Part shown: positions 31,360 through 40,018 of the stretch, piece after piece
Layout of the letters: each line of letters begins with the position of its first letter
Numbering within the stretch: position 1 is the first letter of the stretch
DNA from: Chloroflexota bacterium
GTDB lineage: Bacteria > Chloroflexota > Anaerolineae > Aggregatilineales > Phototrophicaceae
Length of the DNA: 64,000 nt
NCBI GenBank assembly: GCA_026707665.1
Contig: JAPOWK010000102.1
Location: 1-64,000 of the forward strand
Direction: 5' to 3'
The notes under the pieces: model-generated
What the model saw: the letters and a program-made list of their open reading frames with translations, nothing else
What the model was told of the DNA's origin: nothing
Databases searched by the model: none
Program-made: the position numbers and the translations under genes

Positions 31360-32978
31360 TATTCAACGCTAATCAAGAATGGATACAGAGATTGCCCACC
31401 GTAGATGGCTTCAAATTCTAATCCCTCGATGGACTTTGTCAAACGCCGAATCAATTGATTCGTTTCGAACTTAGATACGCCGGCACCATAATATATCGTG
31501 GCCAACTCCAGGCTGGCGACATGCAACACAGCAAAGGCGTCGAGAGTCGCCCCGGCGACGTCTGCGGAAGCCGAGCGGATCGCGCCATCAACGATCGCGA
31601 TGAAGTCGTTCTCATTGATTTCCAGATCGCGAAACCGGGTCTTGCGGGAGGCACACGTAATCTCTATGGAGTGAATCTCCCCGCGGGCCGCGCTCATTTG
31701 AGCAATTGTCGACTCGAAGTCGGCGCCGGAATCAGTCGCATCGCCAAATGCCAACATGGCATTAATGCCTTGCAGAACGGTCTCTGTCGGCACAACCCGC
31801 GCCAGCATCGGCTGGATCATATCGGCCGCCTGTCGCGCTGCCAGAATGACGTTGCGATTGTTGGGCAGGATGATCACGCGCTCGGCAGGCGCCCGTTGAA
31901 TCGCGGCGATGAAGTCTTCCGCTGATGGATTGCGTCCAGCGCCTCCCCTGATGACGGCGCCGCAATTCAAATCGTGGAATACAGCGCGCAATCCGTCACC
32001 GTCAGCGACGGCGATAACCGTAACGTCTACTGAGGCAGCGGCACGCCGGTCTTGCAGTGAAATCGCGCCCGCCAGGCTCTGTCGAACCTGCAATGCCATA
32101 TTTTCAACTACTACGTCATCAAGCGTTGCGCCCGACTGAATGGCGTAATCGATAGGAACCGCCGGATTGTCGACGTGTATATGCACCTTAATCGTCTCTT
32201 CGTCGCCCACAACGATGACAGACCAACCCAACTGCTCCAAATCACGGCGCGTTTGCATCAAATCGAGATCCTCGCCGATCATGAGAAACTGCACGTCATA
32301 TCCAAATGACTCGGCGCCGGCCGCAGCTATTTTTCCGCCGATTGGCGCCGTGCTGGCTTGCAGTGGCGATCGGTCTCCGCGCATGCCACGCAAGAAGCAG
32401 ACCAGTCCCATTCCGCCTGCGTCAACGACGCCCGCGTCCTTCAGTATCGGAAGCAGTTGCGGCGTATTGTTGAGAGACGCGTCGGCGGCGGCGATCAATG
32501 TTTCCAGTATCTCTCTGAGCGATGATGATTCGAATTCGCGCTGCTGCAAAGCCGCAGACGCTTCGCGCGCGACCGTCAGCATAGTGCCTTCGGTCGGTTC
32601 CGAGACGGATGCGTATCCTCTTTCCACCGCTGCCTGACAGGCGCGGGCGAATAGCTCGTCGGTCAAGTGCGGCGCCTTATCCAAGCCATCAGCGAATCCC
32701 TTCAGCAGCTGCGAGAGAATTGTGCCGCTGTTGCCGCGTGCGCCCATCAGAGCCCCGCGTGCGAAGCCTTCGGCAATCAGGCTGAAATCGTCACTCTCCG
32801 TGTCTTCAATTTCCCGGCAAGCGCGTTGAAGCGTATGGAATATATTGATGCCGGTGTCGCCATCCGGAACGGGAAAGACATTGAGCCGGTTGATGAGCTC
32901 GACGTTTCTTGAAAGATGGTTGAAGCCCGCGCGAAAAAGCCGCTTAAGCGCGCGTCCGCCGATACTATGACTCGTCAT
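31359..32978 (-). CDS. fakA: Fatty acid kinase FakA (DAK2-domain protein)
   Basis: A 539-residue kinase. The N-terminal DAK2-like ATP-binding domain has 'NVFPVPDGDTGINIFHT', whose aspartates bind Mg-ATP, and 'GARGNSGTILSQLLKGFA'. A middle domain follows ('DAGGMGLVCFLRGM'), then a C-terminal DegV-like domain ('GLRAVFHDLNCGAVIRGG', 'ILPNNRNVILAA'). It phosphorylates FakB-bound fatty acids. ATG 32978 is inside the end of rpe (14-bp overlap) and matches the family start; the frame runs further upstream through rpe without resemblance. The three fak genes are contiguous and overlapping, a complete FakAB system. Confidence 0.92.
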   Translation of the reverse strand: MTSHSIGGRALKRLFRAGFNHLSRNVELINRLNVFPVPDGDTGINIFHTLQRACREIEDTESDDFSLIAEGFARGALMGARGNSGTILSQLLKGFADGLDKAPHLTDELFARACQAAVERGYASVSEPTEGTMLTVAREASAALQQREFESSSLREILETLIAAADASLNNTPQLLPILKDAGVVDAGGMGLVCFLRGMRGDRSPLQASTAPIGGKIAAAGAESFGYDVQFLMIGEDLDLMQTRRDLEQLGWSVIVVGDEETIKVHIHVDNPAVPIDYAIQSGATLDDVVVENMALQVRQSLAGAISLQDRRAAASVDVTVIAVADGDGLRAVFHDLNCGAVIRGGAGRNPSAEDFIAAIQRAPAERVIILPNNRNVILAARQAADMIQPMLARVVPTETVLQGINAMLAFGDATDSGADFESTIAQMSAARGEIHSIEITCASRKTRFRDLEINENDFIAIVDGAIRSASADVAGATLDAFAVLHVASLELATIYYGAGVSKFETNQLIRRLTKSIEGLEFEAIYGGQSLYPFLISVE

Positions 32979-33651
32979 TGGCAATGGCCAGCTCCGCCGC
33001 GCGCCGTAAGTCCGCAATGCCGGCGGCGATTCCTTTTTCGTGCTGAAAGATGCAAGTGCCGGCGATCGCGATCGTGGCGCCTGCACTCATCGCAGACGCT
33101 ATAGTCTCCGCATTGATTCCGCCGTCGACCTCGATCTCGACGTCGCGCCCAGCGACCATCGCCCGCAACGTTCGCAGCTTTCTGGTCATGCCTGTGATGA
33201 AGCTTTGACCGCCGAAGCCGGGATTCACCGTCATCACATTGATGATATCCACATCGTCAATTACTTCTTGCAGCGCCGACGCCGGCGTATGTGGATTCAG
33301 CGCCACGCCCGCGCGACAGCCGACTTCTTTGATTTGACCAAGTACACGATGCAGGTGGGTACAGGCCTCGATGTGCACCGAGATAGAATCGGCGCCGCTG
33401 TCGGCGAATCTCCTCAGGAATCGGTCCGGCTCGACGATCATTAAGTGGACATCCAATGGGATGGTAGCCGCGTTCGCCACCGCCTCAACGACCGCCGGAC
33501 CCATGGTGATATTGGGCACAAAGCGCCCGTCCATCACATCAACATGAATGAGATCGGCGCCCGCTTCTTGCGCGCACGTAACCTCCGCGCCCAAGCGCCC
33601 GAAATCCGCCGCTAGAATGGAAGGAGCGATCTTGATCAATTTGCTCGTCAA
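32965..33651 (-). CDS. rpe: Ribulose-phosphate 3-epimerase
   Basis: A 228-residue TIM barrel interconverting ribulose-5-phosphate and xylulose-5-phosphate in the pentose phosphate pathway. The family motifs are all there: IAPSILAADFGRLG, HVDVMDGRFVPNITMGP, LDVHLMI, VNPGFGGQSFI and EVDGGINAETI. It starts with TTG 33651 just downstream of a strong promoter. It is the first gene of the operon rpe-fakA-fakB-fakB-recG. Confidence 0.96.
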   Translation of the reverse strand: MTSKLIKIAPSILAADFGRLGAEVTCAQEAGADLIHVDVMDGRFVPNITMGPAVVEAVANAATIPLDVHLMIVEPDRFLRRFADSGADSISVHIEACTHLHRVLGQIKEVGCRAGVALNPHTPASALQEVIDDVDIINVMTVNPGFGGQSFITGMTRKLRTLRAMVAGRDVEIEVDGGINAETIASAMSAGATIAIAGTCIFQHEKGIAAGIADLRRAAELAIANDES

Positions 33652-33687
33652 GTATCGTTGCGACTTTCGCTTTGGTGAACCCCTACG

Positions 33688-33716
33688 ATATTACTGTTTA
33701 GCCGTCGCGAAGGCAA
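33688..33716 (-). promoter_or_regulatory. Candidate promoter of the rpe-fak-recG operon
   Basis: Reading leftwards, TTGCCT (33716-33711), a 17-bp spacer, TAATAT (33693-33688). Transcription would start near 33681, leaving a leader of about 30 nt before the TTG start of rpe. Confidence 0.6.
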
Positions 33717-33772
33717 CAGGATCGCACGGGTCGCGCTGGAAGAGCGCCTGAGCGCCACGCACCGCTGCGCCG

Positions 33773-34822
33773 TCATCCGACCGGCATATCGCGCAGAACT
33801 TCCGTAATCAGCTGCCCGCAGCCAGCGTCGATGTCGATGCCTCGACGGACGCGGACGGTGCTGCTCACGCCGTATCCGCGCAGCGCCCGGCTGAAGTTCT
33901 CGATCCGCGCCGTGTCTGCCGGGAGCCCGGCAAAATCCCCTGTCGGATTCAAGGGGATGATGTTGACCTGGCAGAGCAGGCCCGATAGCAGTCTTCCCAA
34001 GCGATGCGCTTCTTCTTCGGTATCATTTTCGCCGGCGATGGCAGCCCATTCAAATGTGATGCGCCGATTCGTCCGCACCACATAATAGCGGCAAGCGTCC
34101 AACAGCGCGTGAATCCCCCAGCGCTTGTTGACCGGCATCAGCGCCGATCGCTGCGCGTCCACCGTCTTGTGCAAGCTGACCGCCAACCTGAGCTGCAAGC
34201 CTTCATCAGCAAATCGACGGATCTGAGGCGCCAGCCCAACCGTGCTGATCGTGATATGCCGCGCCCCGATTTTCAAGCGCGCCATCAGCTGCCGCACCGC
34301 CGTTAGCGTCGCATCGTAATTGTGGAAAGGCTCGCCCATGCCCATGAAGACGACGTTGCTCAAGCGCTCGCCGCGCCCCGCCAAATCCCGCGCGAAAATC
34401 ATCGCTTGCTCAAAGATCTCGCTCGCCGCCAGGTTGCGCCCAAAGCCCATCTGCCCGGTGGCGCAGAATACACAGCCCATCGCGCAGCCGGCCTGCGACG
34501 AGATGCAAGCGGTCTTGCGATCATCGTCGTAGGGCATCAGTACGGATTCAATCAGCTGGCCATCGACGAGACGGTACAGTCGCTTTTCCGTACCGTCGCG
34601 GCTTTGCTGCCGCGCGACCAATTCCAGGCTGCCGAGCGTTGCGGTCTCTCGCAATTCTGCAATCGTCGCCTTGGGCAAGTTGCTCATCGCATCAAAGCGG
34701 TCCACACGCCGTCCATACATCCAGTCCCAAATTTGCCGCGCGCGGTATCGCTCGTCACCCAAGCCAATGACGAAGTCGTCCAGCTCGCTACGGCTCAAAT
34801 CGTATAGATTCACCATCGTCAT
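33773..34822 (-). CDS. rlmN: 23S rRNA (adenine-2503-C2)-methyltransferase RlmN
   Basis: A 349-residue radical SAM enzyme that methylates A2503 of 23S rRNA (and A37 of some tRNAs). The 4Fe-4S cluster motif is CAMGCVFC. Also visible are 'MGMGEPFHNYD', 'HITISTVG' and a C-terminal cysteine in DAGCGQL that would serve as the methyl-transfer cysteine. The length and N-terminal accessory domain are normal for RlmN rather than Cfr. It stands as a separate leftward gene, 23 bp downstream of the CPBP protease. Confidence 0.95.
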   Translation of the reverse strand: MTMVNLYDLSRSELDDFVIGLGDERYRARQIWDWMYGRRVDRFDAMSNLPKATIAELRETATLGSLELVARQQSRDGTEKRLYRLVDGQLIESVLMPYDDDRKTACISSQAGCAMGCVFCATGQMGFGRNLAASEIFEQAMIFARDLAGRGERLSNVVFMGMGEPFHNYDATLTAVRQLMARLKIGARHITISTVGLAPQIRRFADEGLQLRLAVSLHKTVDAQRSALMPVNKRWGIHALLDACRYYVVRTNRRITFEWAAIAGENDTEEEAHRLGRLLSGLLCQVNIIPLNPTGDFAGLPADTARIENFSRALRGYGVSSTVRVRRGIDIDAGCGQLITEVLRDMPVG

Positions 34823-34844
34823 GTTTTCGTCGATATCTCTCAGA

Positions 34845-35699
34845 TTATGCCGCCATCATACGGGCAAGGAGAAAGGGCGCGAAGTTGTATGTCGCATGAC
34901 AAATCACGGCCGCCGTCGTGCTGAAGCGTCGGCGCACGAGACCAAAGCAGACCGAAATGGCGAAGAGAATTAGCAATGCCGGGCTCAAGCCATAGTGCGT
35001 ATGCAACATGGTAAACAAGAGTGACGTGACTACGATTCCAAACACCGGCTGCAAAGCGCCGCGAAACAGAATTTCTTCGCCGGTACCTGCAAGCACAGCA
35101 AGGGCAAGCGCCGCCGGCAACGAGTGCTTGACGGCGTCAAAAAGCGCGCGCACGCCCAATTGATCGGCTGTCACGCCGTTGAGCAGGACGCTTGCGGCAA
35201 GAGTCGCGGCAATATAGAGCAGCAAGCCCAGAGCCACCCCAACTAGGCAATCGCCGACGGTGGGCCAGCGCAAGCCAAGCCGTTGCAGCGCTTCTGCACG
35301 GTCGCGCCGCAACCCCCAGCCCGTGCCCAGCGCCGACAGCGACAAGAATATCATCATGGAACCCGCCAGGTTCAAGAGAATGCCGCTTATATCCGGCGCG
35401 AACCAATTCTGCTCGCTTCCGCCGCGCGATAAGAGCAGCAGCCAGATTTGCCAGATCAGGTAGGCAATCGCGAGTAGGCTCGCGGCGCGGTGTACGAGAC
35501 TGTTCTTGTCGTACTTAGGCTGATCCTTAGGATTTAGCGCCGTTATCAGCCTTCCGACCGAGGCCCACAGCACATCAATTTGGGTGAGCCCCACGCTTAG
35601 GAGCGCCGTCAGCCTTTTGCCGTCTCGACGGCGCAGTTCAAGATTGGCGACCAGGAGCAATAGCACGGCGTAAACAATTCCCGGGAGATACAGGTTCAT
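34845..35699 (-). CDS. CPBP family intramembrane metalloprotease
   Basis: A 284-residue membrane protein with about seven hydrophobic segments. The CPBP (Abi/Rce1-like) motifs are present: the glutamate pair and arginine in GTGEEILFRGALQ (motif 1), His in LLFTMLHTHYG (motif 2) and ATYN near the C-terminus (motif 3). The protein could therefore be catalytically active, cleaving CAAX-like or other membrane substrates. The N-terminal half has no assigned domain. Substrate unknown; it lies directly upstream of rlmN and may share its transcript. Confidence 0.85.
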   Translation of the reverse strand: MNLYLPGIVYAVLLLLVANLELRRRDGKRLTALLSVGLTQIDVLWASVGRLITALNPKDQPKYDKNSLVHRAASLLAIAYLIWQIWLLLLSRGGSEQNWFAPDISGILLNLAGSMMIFLSLSALGTGWGLRRDRAEALQRLGLRWPTVGDCLVGVALGLLLYIAATLAASVLLNGVTADQLGVRALFDAVKHSLPAALALAVLAGTGEEILFRGALQPVFGIVVTSLLFTMLHTHYGLSPALLILFAISVCFGLVRRRFSTTAAVICHATYNFAPFLLARMMAA

Positions 35700-35779
35700 T
35701 CGGCTTTCCGCAAAGATTGTGTCCGGTTAGTTTATAGGAGACTGGTATTTGCTTCAATGTCCGCGCGGTCATCGCCATA

Positions 35780-35808
35780 TTGACAGTCTCATCCGGCTAT
35801 GCTAGGAT
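35780..35808 (+). promoter_or_regulatory. Promoter of the tRNA-Ser pair
   Basis: TTGACA (35780-35785), a 17-bp spacer and TAGGAT (35803-35808), about 33 bp before the first tRNA. A perfect -35 and good spacing make this one of the strongest promoters in the window. Confidence 0.75.
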
Positions 35809-35841
35809 GACTATCGCCACATCGCAACGTGTCGAATTGTT

Positions 35842-35928
35842 GGAGAGGTGGCCGAGTGGTTTAAGGCGATGGTCTTGAAAACCATTGTACGGTTCTCCGT
35901 ACCGCAGGTTCGAATCCTGTCCTCTCCG
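35842..35928 (+). tRNA. tRNA-Ser (anticodon TGA)
   Basis: Acceptor arms GGAGAGG/CCTCTCC with discriminator G. Anticodon stem ATGGT/ACCAT encloses CTTGAAA, giving anticodon TGA at 35876-35878. A long variable arm (GTACGG...CCGTAC) and the GGTTCGAATCC T-loop identify a class II serine tRNA. The 3' CCA is not encoded. Confidence 0.97.
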
Positions 35929-35961
35929 CCTTAACCACCTTAACAACTGGAATACCTGTAT

Positions 35962-36049
35962 GGAGAGGTGCCAGAGTGGTTGATTGGGGCCGCCTGCTAA
36001 GCGGTTGTACCTGTTAAGGGTACCGCAGGTTCGAATCCTGTCCTCTCCG
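35962..36049 (+). tRNA. tRNA-Ser (anticodon GCT)
   Basis: Same acceptor stem (GGAGAGG/CCTCTCC, discriminator G) as the neighbouring tRNA-Ser, 33 bp downstream of it. Anticodon loop CTGCTAA gives GCT at 35996-35998. A long variable arm and GGTTCGAATCC T-loop are present. CCA is not encoded. Probably co-transcribed with the first tRNA. Confidence 0.97.
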
Positions 36050-36072
36050 CTTTTCACCATCGGAGCCCGTAA

Positions 36073-36492
36073 GTGCGCGAGAGAATCGCGATTGAAGCCA
36101 TCGTCGAACGAAAACGCAACGAAGTTTGGGCGCTGTGGAATGAGCCCGAACATATCACTCGTTGGAATTTCGCCTCAGACGATTGGTGTTGCCCCCGCGC
36201 CGTAAATGATCTAAGGGTTGGCGGCCGGCTTCTTTCCCGCATGGAAGCCAAAGATGGCAGCTTCGGTTTCGACTTCGAGGCGATCTATGACGAAGTCGAC
36301 CACGAAGCGAAGCTCGCGTATACCTTGACCGACGGACGCCGCGTTGAAACCTGCTTCGCGGATATCGGCGACAGCACGCGTGTGTCAACGCTGTTTGAAG
36401 CCGAAGACGAAAACTCCGCTGAGCTGCAAAGAATGGGCTGGCAGGCGATCCTCGATAACTTCAAGCAATATGCCGAGACAAGCCCGCGCTAG
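36073..36492 (+). CDS. SRPBCC/AHSA1-domain protein
   Basis: A 139-residue single-domain protein of the Aha1/START-like SRPBCC fold. Typical signatures are 'VWALWNEPEHITRWNF' near the N-terminus, 'LRVGGRLLSRMEAKDG', 'TLTDGRRVETCFADIGDSTRVSTLFEAE' and a C-terminal helix with 'GWQAILDNFKQYAE'. The fold has a deep hydrophobic cavity for small ligands. The start is GTG 36073, preceded by CGGAG and only 23 bp after the tRNA. Ligand and role are unknown. This could be read through from the tRNA promoter. Confidence 0.85.
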   Translation: MRERIAIEAIVERKRNEVWALWNEPEHITRWNFASDDWCCPRAVNDLRVGGRLLSRMEAKDGSFGFDFEAIYDEVDHEAKLAYTLTDGRRVETCFADIGDSTRVSTLFEAEDENSAELQRMGWQAILDNFKQYAETSPR

Positions 36493-36679
36493 GCCGCGGC
36501 ATCCATCTGATAACCCAGACAATCTGACCCGACTCACCGACTGCATACGCCGCATAATTGACTTCAGTTCTCTCCAATTCGTATGAACGCCACGACAAGT
36601 TAACGCTTATGGACTCCCACACAGCCCAGCGATATGCCTGCGGCGGACCTGCATTGTGAGCGTTTTCTGCTGCCGGATG

Positions 36680-36685
36680 TATAAT
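36680..36685 (+). promoter_or_regulatory. Consensus TATAAT -10 box before the 36733 gene
   Basis: A perfect TATAAT at 36680-36685, about 48 bp upstream of the membrane-protein ATG. The best -35-like sequence (TTGTGA, 36654-36659) is 20 bp away, longer than ideal. The remainder of the 240-bp gap shows no gene. Confidence 0.4.
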
Positions 36686-36732
36686 CGGGTGACTTGACGA
36701 TTCATCTGCCCCGTCAAAGGGAGGCAAAGGCA

Positions 36733-37473
36733 ATGAATGCTCAAATCCGAACGGGCCGCTTCAAGCTTGCGTGGTTCATCGCCGGGATTGCTGTCCTGCC
36801 GCTTTCGGTGGTCTTGGCGACCTTAATTGCTTATTCCATTGGCATGCTGAACTGGGGCTTTGCCAGTCCACTGGCGTCCAAGTACTGGTCGCCTGCAATG
36901 GCGGTCTATTGGCTGGTGAATGGGTTTTGCATCGGCTTTCTGCAGAAAGCGATTGTGAATCATTACTTGCGTGTCGATCTCGGTCGCTGGACGGTGTATT
37001 CATCGCTGGGCGCCTTGTTAGCCGGGACAATTGCCTACTCGTGCATGTCCGATTCGTGTTTGACTACGGCATTCTATGATTATGGCTTCAGCGCCGAACT
37101 AAATGGGACGATTCACATTTCGCTGCTTGCGCTTCTATATTTGACGGTGTTTTCAGCGGTGCAGTGGCTCGCGCTGAATCGCCTGGTCAAGGGAGCGTGG
37201 CGCTGGATCGCTGCTCATTCTGTGACTATAGCGCTGGCAGCTTCGGTATTGGTGGCGGGGCAGTTGCTGCCTGGCGCAACGGTATTCAATCGCCTGAGTG
37301 CGATCCCCCTGTTTATTCTGGTCATTACTGTGGCGACGGGCTTGATCATGCAGCGTCTGCTGACATCAAACCGCGGCGCGACCAAGGAGCCAATTGACGA
37401 ATGGGCGTACCAGCCGGCGCCGATAGAACCGGAGTCCGCTGTAGAACGCTCCGTCTGGGATGACGCCATATAA
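36733..37473 (+). CDS. Hypothetical multi-spanning membrane protein
   Basis: A 246-residue protein with roughly six hydrophobic segments (about residues 11-33, 47-67, 80-98, 115-140, 153-172 and 177-197). The N-terminal cytoplasmic stretch is short and basic, and the C-terminal tail (~205-246) is acidic. ATG 36733 is preceded by GGGAGG; an ATG 39 bp earlier in frame lacks a ribosome site. I do not recognise the family. It is a separate unit between the tRNA region and anmK, 21 bp from the latter. Confidence 0.75.
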   Translation: MNAQIRTGRFKLAWFIAGIAVLPLSVVLATLIAYSIGMLNWGFASPLASKYWSPAMAVYWLVNGFCIGFLQKAIVNHYLRVDLGRWTVYSSLGALLAGTIAYSCMSDSCLTTAFYDYGFSAELNGTIHISLLALLYLTVFSAVQWLALNRLVKGAWRWIAAHSVTIALAASVLVAGQLLPGATVFNRLSAIPLFILVITVATGLIMQRLLTSNRGATKEPIDEWAYQPAPIEPESAVERSVWDDAI

Positions 37474-37494
37474 TTTAGGCGAGCTCAGCGCGTC

Positions 37495-38673
37495 ATGATT
37501 GTTATCGGCTTGATGTCCGGCACATCCGCTGACGGCGTGGATGTCGCCATCTGCGATATCCGCGGGCGTCCCGGCGATATGCGCGTCGAGCTCCTCAGCG
37601 GCGCCACTTTCGCCTACGAGCGGGAGATGCGGGAGAGGATCCTCGCCAACTGCGACCCCAAGAGCAGCCGCGTCCATCAGATCGCTGACTTGCACGTCGA
37701 CCTGGCCACAGTTTTCGCCGACTGTACCGTCGCGGCGCTTGACCAAGCAGGCATAAGCGCGGGGCAGGTTGATTTAATCGGCTCGCACGGTCAGACGCTG
37801 TGGCACAATGTCTTGCCCAGCGGCCAGGTGAACGTTTCGCTGCAAATCGTCGAGGCGGCTGTCCTCGCCGAGCGTACTGGCATCACGACCATCAGCAACT
37901 TTCGCGCGCGCGATATTGCCGCCGGCGGGCAGGGCGCGCCGCTGACGAGCTATGTCGACTGGCTGCTGCTTCGACATCCGCAGCATTGGCGAGCGGTGCA
38001 GAATATCGGCGGCATGGGCAATGTCACCTTTCTGCCGCCCCTGAACGACGATTCATCGGATCCAGTCGCCTTTGATACCGGACCCGGCAACGCGCTGCTT
38101 GATATCGCGGTGACGCAGGTTTCCCGCGGCGCGCTGACTTACGATCGCGGCGGCCATTACGCCAGGCAGGGACGGGTCAATGAGGAGTGGCTGGATGAGC
38201 TGCTGCGGCATCCCTATTATGAGCGCGATTATCCCAAAACGACCGGCCGAGAGACATTTGGTAGCGCGGCGGCGCTTTCCTTGATCGATGAGGCGCGAAG
38301 CCGCGGGCTGGAAGACGCCGAGATCATCGCTACGCTGACGGCGCTGACCGCCACCAATATCGCCGATGCCTACCGCCGTTTCGCTCCCGCGCCGATAAAG
38401 GAGGTCATTCTTGGTGGCGGCGGGCGGCACAACCCGGTCATGGTCGGCATGCTGGGCGAGCTGTTGGCGCCGGCGGCTGTCCTGACGCATGAAGACATTG
38501 GCCTCGATAGCGACTTTAAAGAAGCGCTGGTCTTCGCCGTGCTGGCTTATGAGACCTGGCATGCGCGGCCCGCAACGCTTCCGGCTTTGACTGGCGCCAG
38601 GCGCCCTTCCGTGCTTGGGTCGATCACGCCGGGCGCGAACTACGCCGATCTCTTGCGCGCGACCTGGCTTTAG
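37495..38673 (+). CDS. anmK: Anhydro-N-acetylmuramic acid kinase
   Basis: A 392-residue sugar kinase (hexokinase/ASKHA fold) that hydrolyses the 1,6-anhydro ring and phosphorylates anhMurNAc to MurNAc-6-phosphate, recycling peptidoglycan. The opening MSGTSADGVDVAICD, the substrate block 'GSHGQTLWH', 'NIGGMGNVTFLP', 'FDTGPGNALLD' and 'ILGGGGRHNPVM' are all characteristic. The length is normal. No murQ or nagZ is adjacent. Confidence 0.95.
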   Translation: MIVIGLMSGTSADGVDVAICDIRGRPGDMRVELLSGATFAYEREMRERILANCDPKSSRVHQIADLHVDLATVFADCTVAALDQAGISAGQVDLIGSHGQTLWHNVLPSGQVNVSLQIVEAAVLAERTGITTISNFRARDIAAGGQGAPLTSYVDWLLLRHPQHWRAVQNIGGMGNVTFLPPLNDDSSDPVAFDTGPGNALLDIAVTQVSRGALTYDRGGHYARQGRVNEEWLDELLRHPYYERDYPKTTGRETFGSAAALSLIDEARSRGLEDAEIIATLTALTATNIADAYRRFAPAPIKEVILGGGGRHNPVMVGMLGELLAPAAVLTHEDIGLDSDFKEALVFAVLAYETWHARPATLPALTGARRPSVLGSITPGANYADLLRATWL

Positions 38674-38760
38674 CGGTTCGATTTTTTCGCGCGACTCAAT
38701 CTTCGCCTTTCCAACTCGGACAACTGTAAGCCTGTGTATACATAGGGCGGGATCCCGCAT

Positions 38761-38794
38761 CGGCAATCGGCATGACGCTCTTGCCGAGTCTTTG
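38761..38794 (+). terminator. Weak terminator-like hairpin after anmK
   Basis: CGGCAA (38761-38766) can pair with TTGCCG (38781-38786) around a 14-nt loop and is followed by GTCTTT. A 12-bp perfect palindrome GCGGGATCCCGC (38747-38758) lies just before it. The U-tract is poor, so termination is only possible. Confidence 0.3.
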
Positions 38795-38822
38795 ATATTG
38801 TCCCATTTCGATTCGCGATTTC

Positions 38823-38831
38823 TGTGGATAA
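38823..38831. promoter_or_regulatory. Isolated perfect DnaA-box sequence
   Basis: TGTGGATAA is the exact reverse complement of the consensus DnaA box TTATCCACA. It is single and lies in the 213-bp gap between anmK and nusB, about 55 bp before nusB. One site is not an origin; it may be chance or a titration/regulatory site. Confidence 0.3.
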
Positions 38832-38886
38832 TTGCTCGTGTATCGGCTAGACTATCGAAGACTCCGTTCAGAGAAGGTGTTTGTCT

Positions 38887-39432
38887 GTGCTTTTGGAATC
38901 CTATGCCATCGAGTTGGATAACTGCGATCCAGATGAAGATTTCTTCGAGTCGGAAACGATGATCACCATTACGCCGCCCTTGCCCGCCACCGATCGCACG
39001 ATTGCGCGGCGCGCCAGTTTGCAGATTCTGTACGAATTGGATACGACCGATCATGACATGAAGGACGTGCTCGAAGCGCACTTCGCGGAGCGCCCGGAAG
39101 CTTACGTCGTGCGTCAAGTCATTCGCCGGCTTGTCGGCGGCGTCATCGACAACCGAAAAGCGATTGATGTGATCTTGCAGGAATACGCGCCGGAATGGCC
39201 CGTTGACCAGGTCGCTGTCGTCGACCGGAATATCTTGCGCATCGCGATTTATGAACATTTGCTGCAAAAGCGCGAGACGCCGATTCCCGTCATCATCAAC
39301 GAAGCGGTTCATTTGGCCCAGCTCTTTGGCGCCGATCAATCACACAGCTTCGTTCACGGAGTCATGGGCGCGATCACATCGGAAGCCAAACAGAACTTCG
39401 ATCTCGTAGTCGACGAGGTGGACAGCGCATGA
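38887..39432 (+). CDS. nusB: Transcription antitermination factor NusB
   Basis: A 181-residue protein. Residues ~37-165 are the all-helical NusB fold ('RRASLQILYELDTTD', 'QVAVVDRNILRIAIYEHL', 'VIINEAVHLAQLFG', 'SFVHGVMGAI'). NusB with NusE/S10 binds boxA of rRNA leaders to prevent termination. The N-terminal ~35 residues form an acidic extension absent in E. coli NusB. GAGAAGG gives ideal spacing to GTG 38887; TTG 38881 and ATG 38959 are alternatives, the latter giving a conventional-length protein. Its stop overlaps the next start by 4 bp (ATGA). Confidence 0.88.
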   Translation: MLLESYAIELDNCDPDEDFFESETMITITPPLPATDRTIARRASLQILYELDTTDHDMKDVLEAHFAERPEAYVVRQVIRRLVGGVIDNRKAIDVILQEYAPEWPVDQVAVVDRNILRIAIYEHLLQKRETPIPVIINEAVHLAQLFGADQSHSFVHGVMGAITSEAKQNFDLVVDEVDSA

Positions 39433-40010
39433 ATGTCTTTGGAGTCGGCGCCTGGGAATTGGTGGCGATCTTGCTGATTATGCTGGTGTTCGCCGGTCCC
39501 AAACGAATGATTCACTGGTCCTATGTCTTGGGCCAGCATGTGGCGAAGTTTCGTAAGATTTGGTCTGAGACGGTCGATCTGGTGCAAAAGGAATTCGATG
39601 AGGCGGGCGTGGACATCAAGCTGCCCAAGGAGCCGCCGACGCGGAAGAATCTCAATAAGTCGCTGACGGAAGCTGTCAAACCGATGACGAAGCCAGTTCA
39701 AGAATCGCTTGACGAAGTCAAAAAAGATATGGATACATTCAAGGAAGTCAGTGATTCGCTGAACGACAAGAAGCCCGAGCCATCGTCATCTGCGACCCAA
39801 TCCAAGAAGTCGTCGCCTGCGCCGACGGTAAAGCTCCCCGAGAAACCAGACAAGCCGAGCGTAAAGGATACCGATAAGCCGCAGCAACCGGCGCCGTCAA
39901 CAATGGGCGCCTGGGGCGGAGAAGAGCCAACGACCTCGCCGGCTTCATCCAATGCCAACGGCAGCCGGGTAAAGCTTGGTACCTGGTCCAAGGCGAGCGA
40001 CAGCGACTAA
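39429..40010 (+). CDS. Twin-arginine translocase TatA/TatB-like subunit
   Basis: A 193-residue protein with the family's N-terminal membrane helix (GAWELVAILLIMLVFAGP, Glu within the helix start and GP at the hinge) and an amphipathic helix (KRMIHWSYVLGQHVAKFRKIW). The ~140-residue C-terminal region is Lys/Glu/Pro/Ser-rich and likely disordered. The hinge and the length (TatB ~170) suit TatB somewhat better than TatA (~90). It lies between nusB and tatC in an overlapping operon. It should act with TatC to export folded proteins. Confidence 0.88.
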   Translation: MNVFGVGAWELVAILLIMLVFAGPKRMIHWSYVLGQHVAKFRKIWSETVDLVQKEFDEAGVDIKLPKEPPTRKNLNKSLTEAVKPMTKPVQESLDEVKKDMDTFKEVSDSLNDKKPEPSSSATQSKKSSPAPTVKLPEKPDKPSVKDTDKPQQPAPSTMGAWGGEEPTTSPASSNANGSRVKLGTWSKASDSD

Positions 40011-40018
40011 AGTGACCG

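Noticed and set aside
31359..33086. Longer FakA starting at 33086
   Set aside because: The extension lies entirely within rpe in another frame and is not conserved in the family.
35842..36049. tRNA-Ser genes as an integration site for a mobile element
   Set aside because: No integrase, direct repeat of the tRNA 3' end or foreign-looking genes nearby; the two tRNAs are just tandem isoacceptors.
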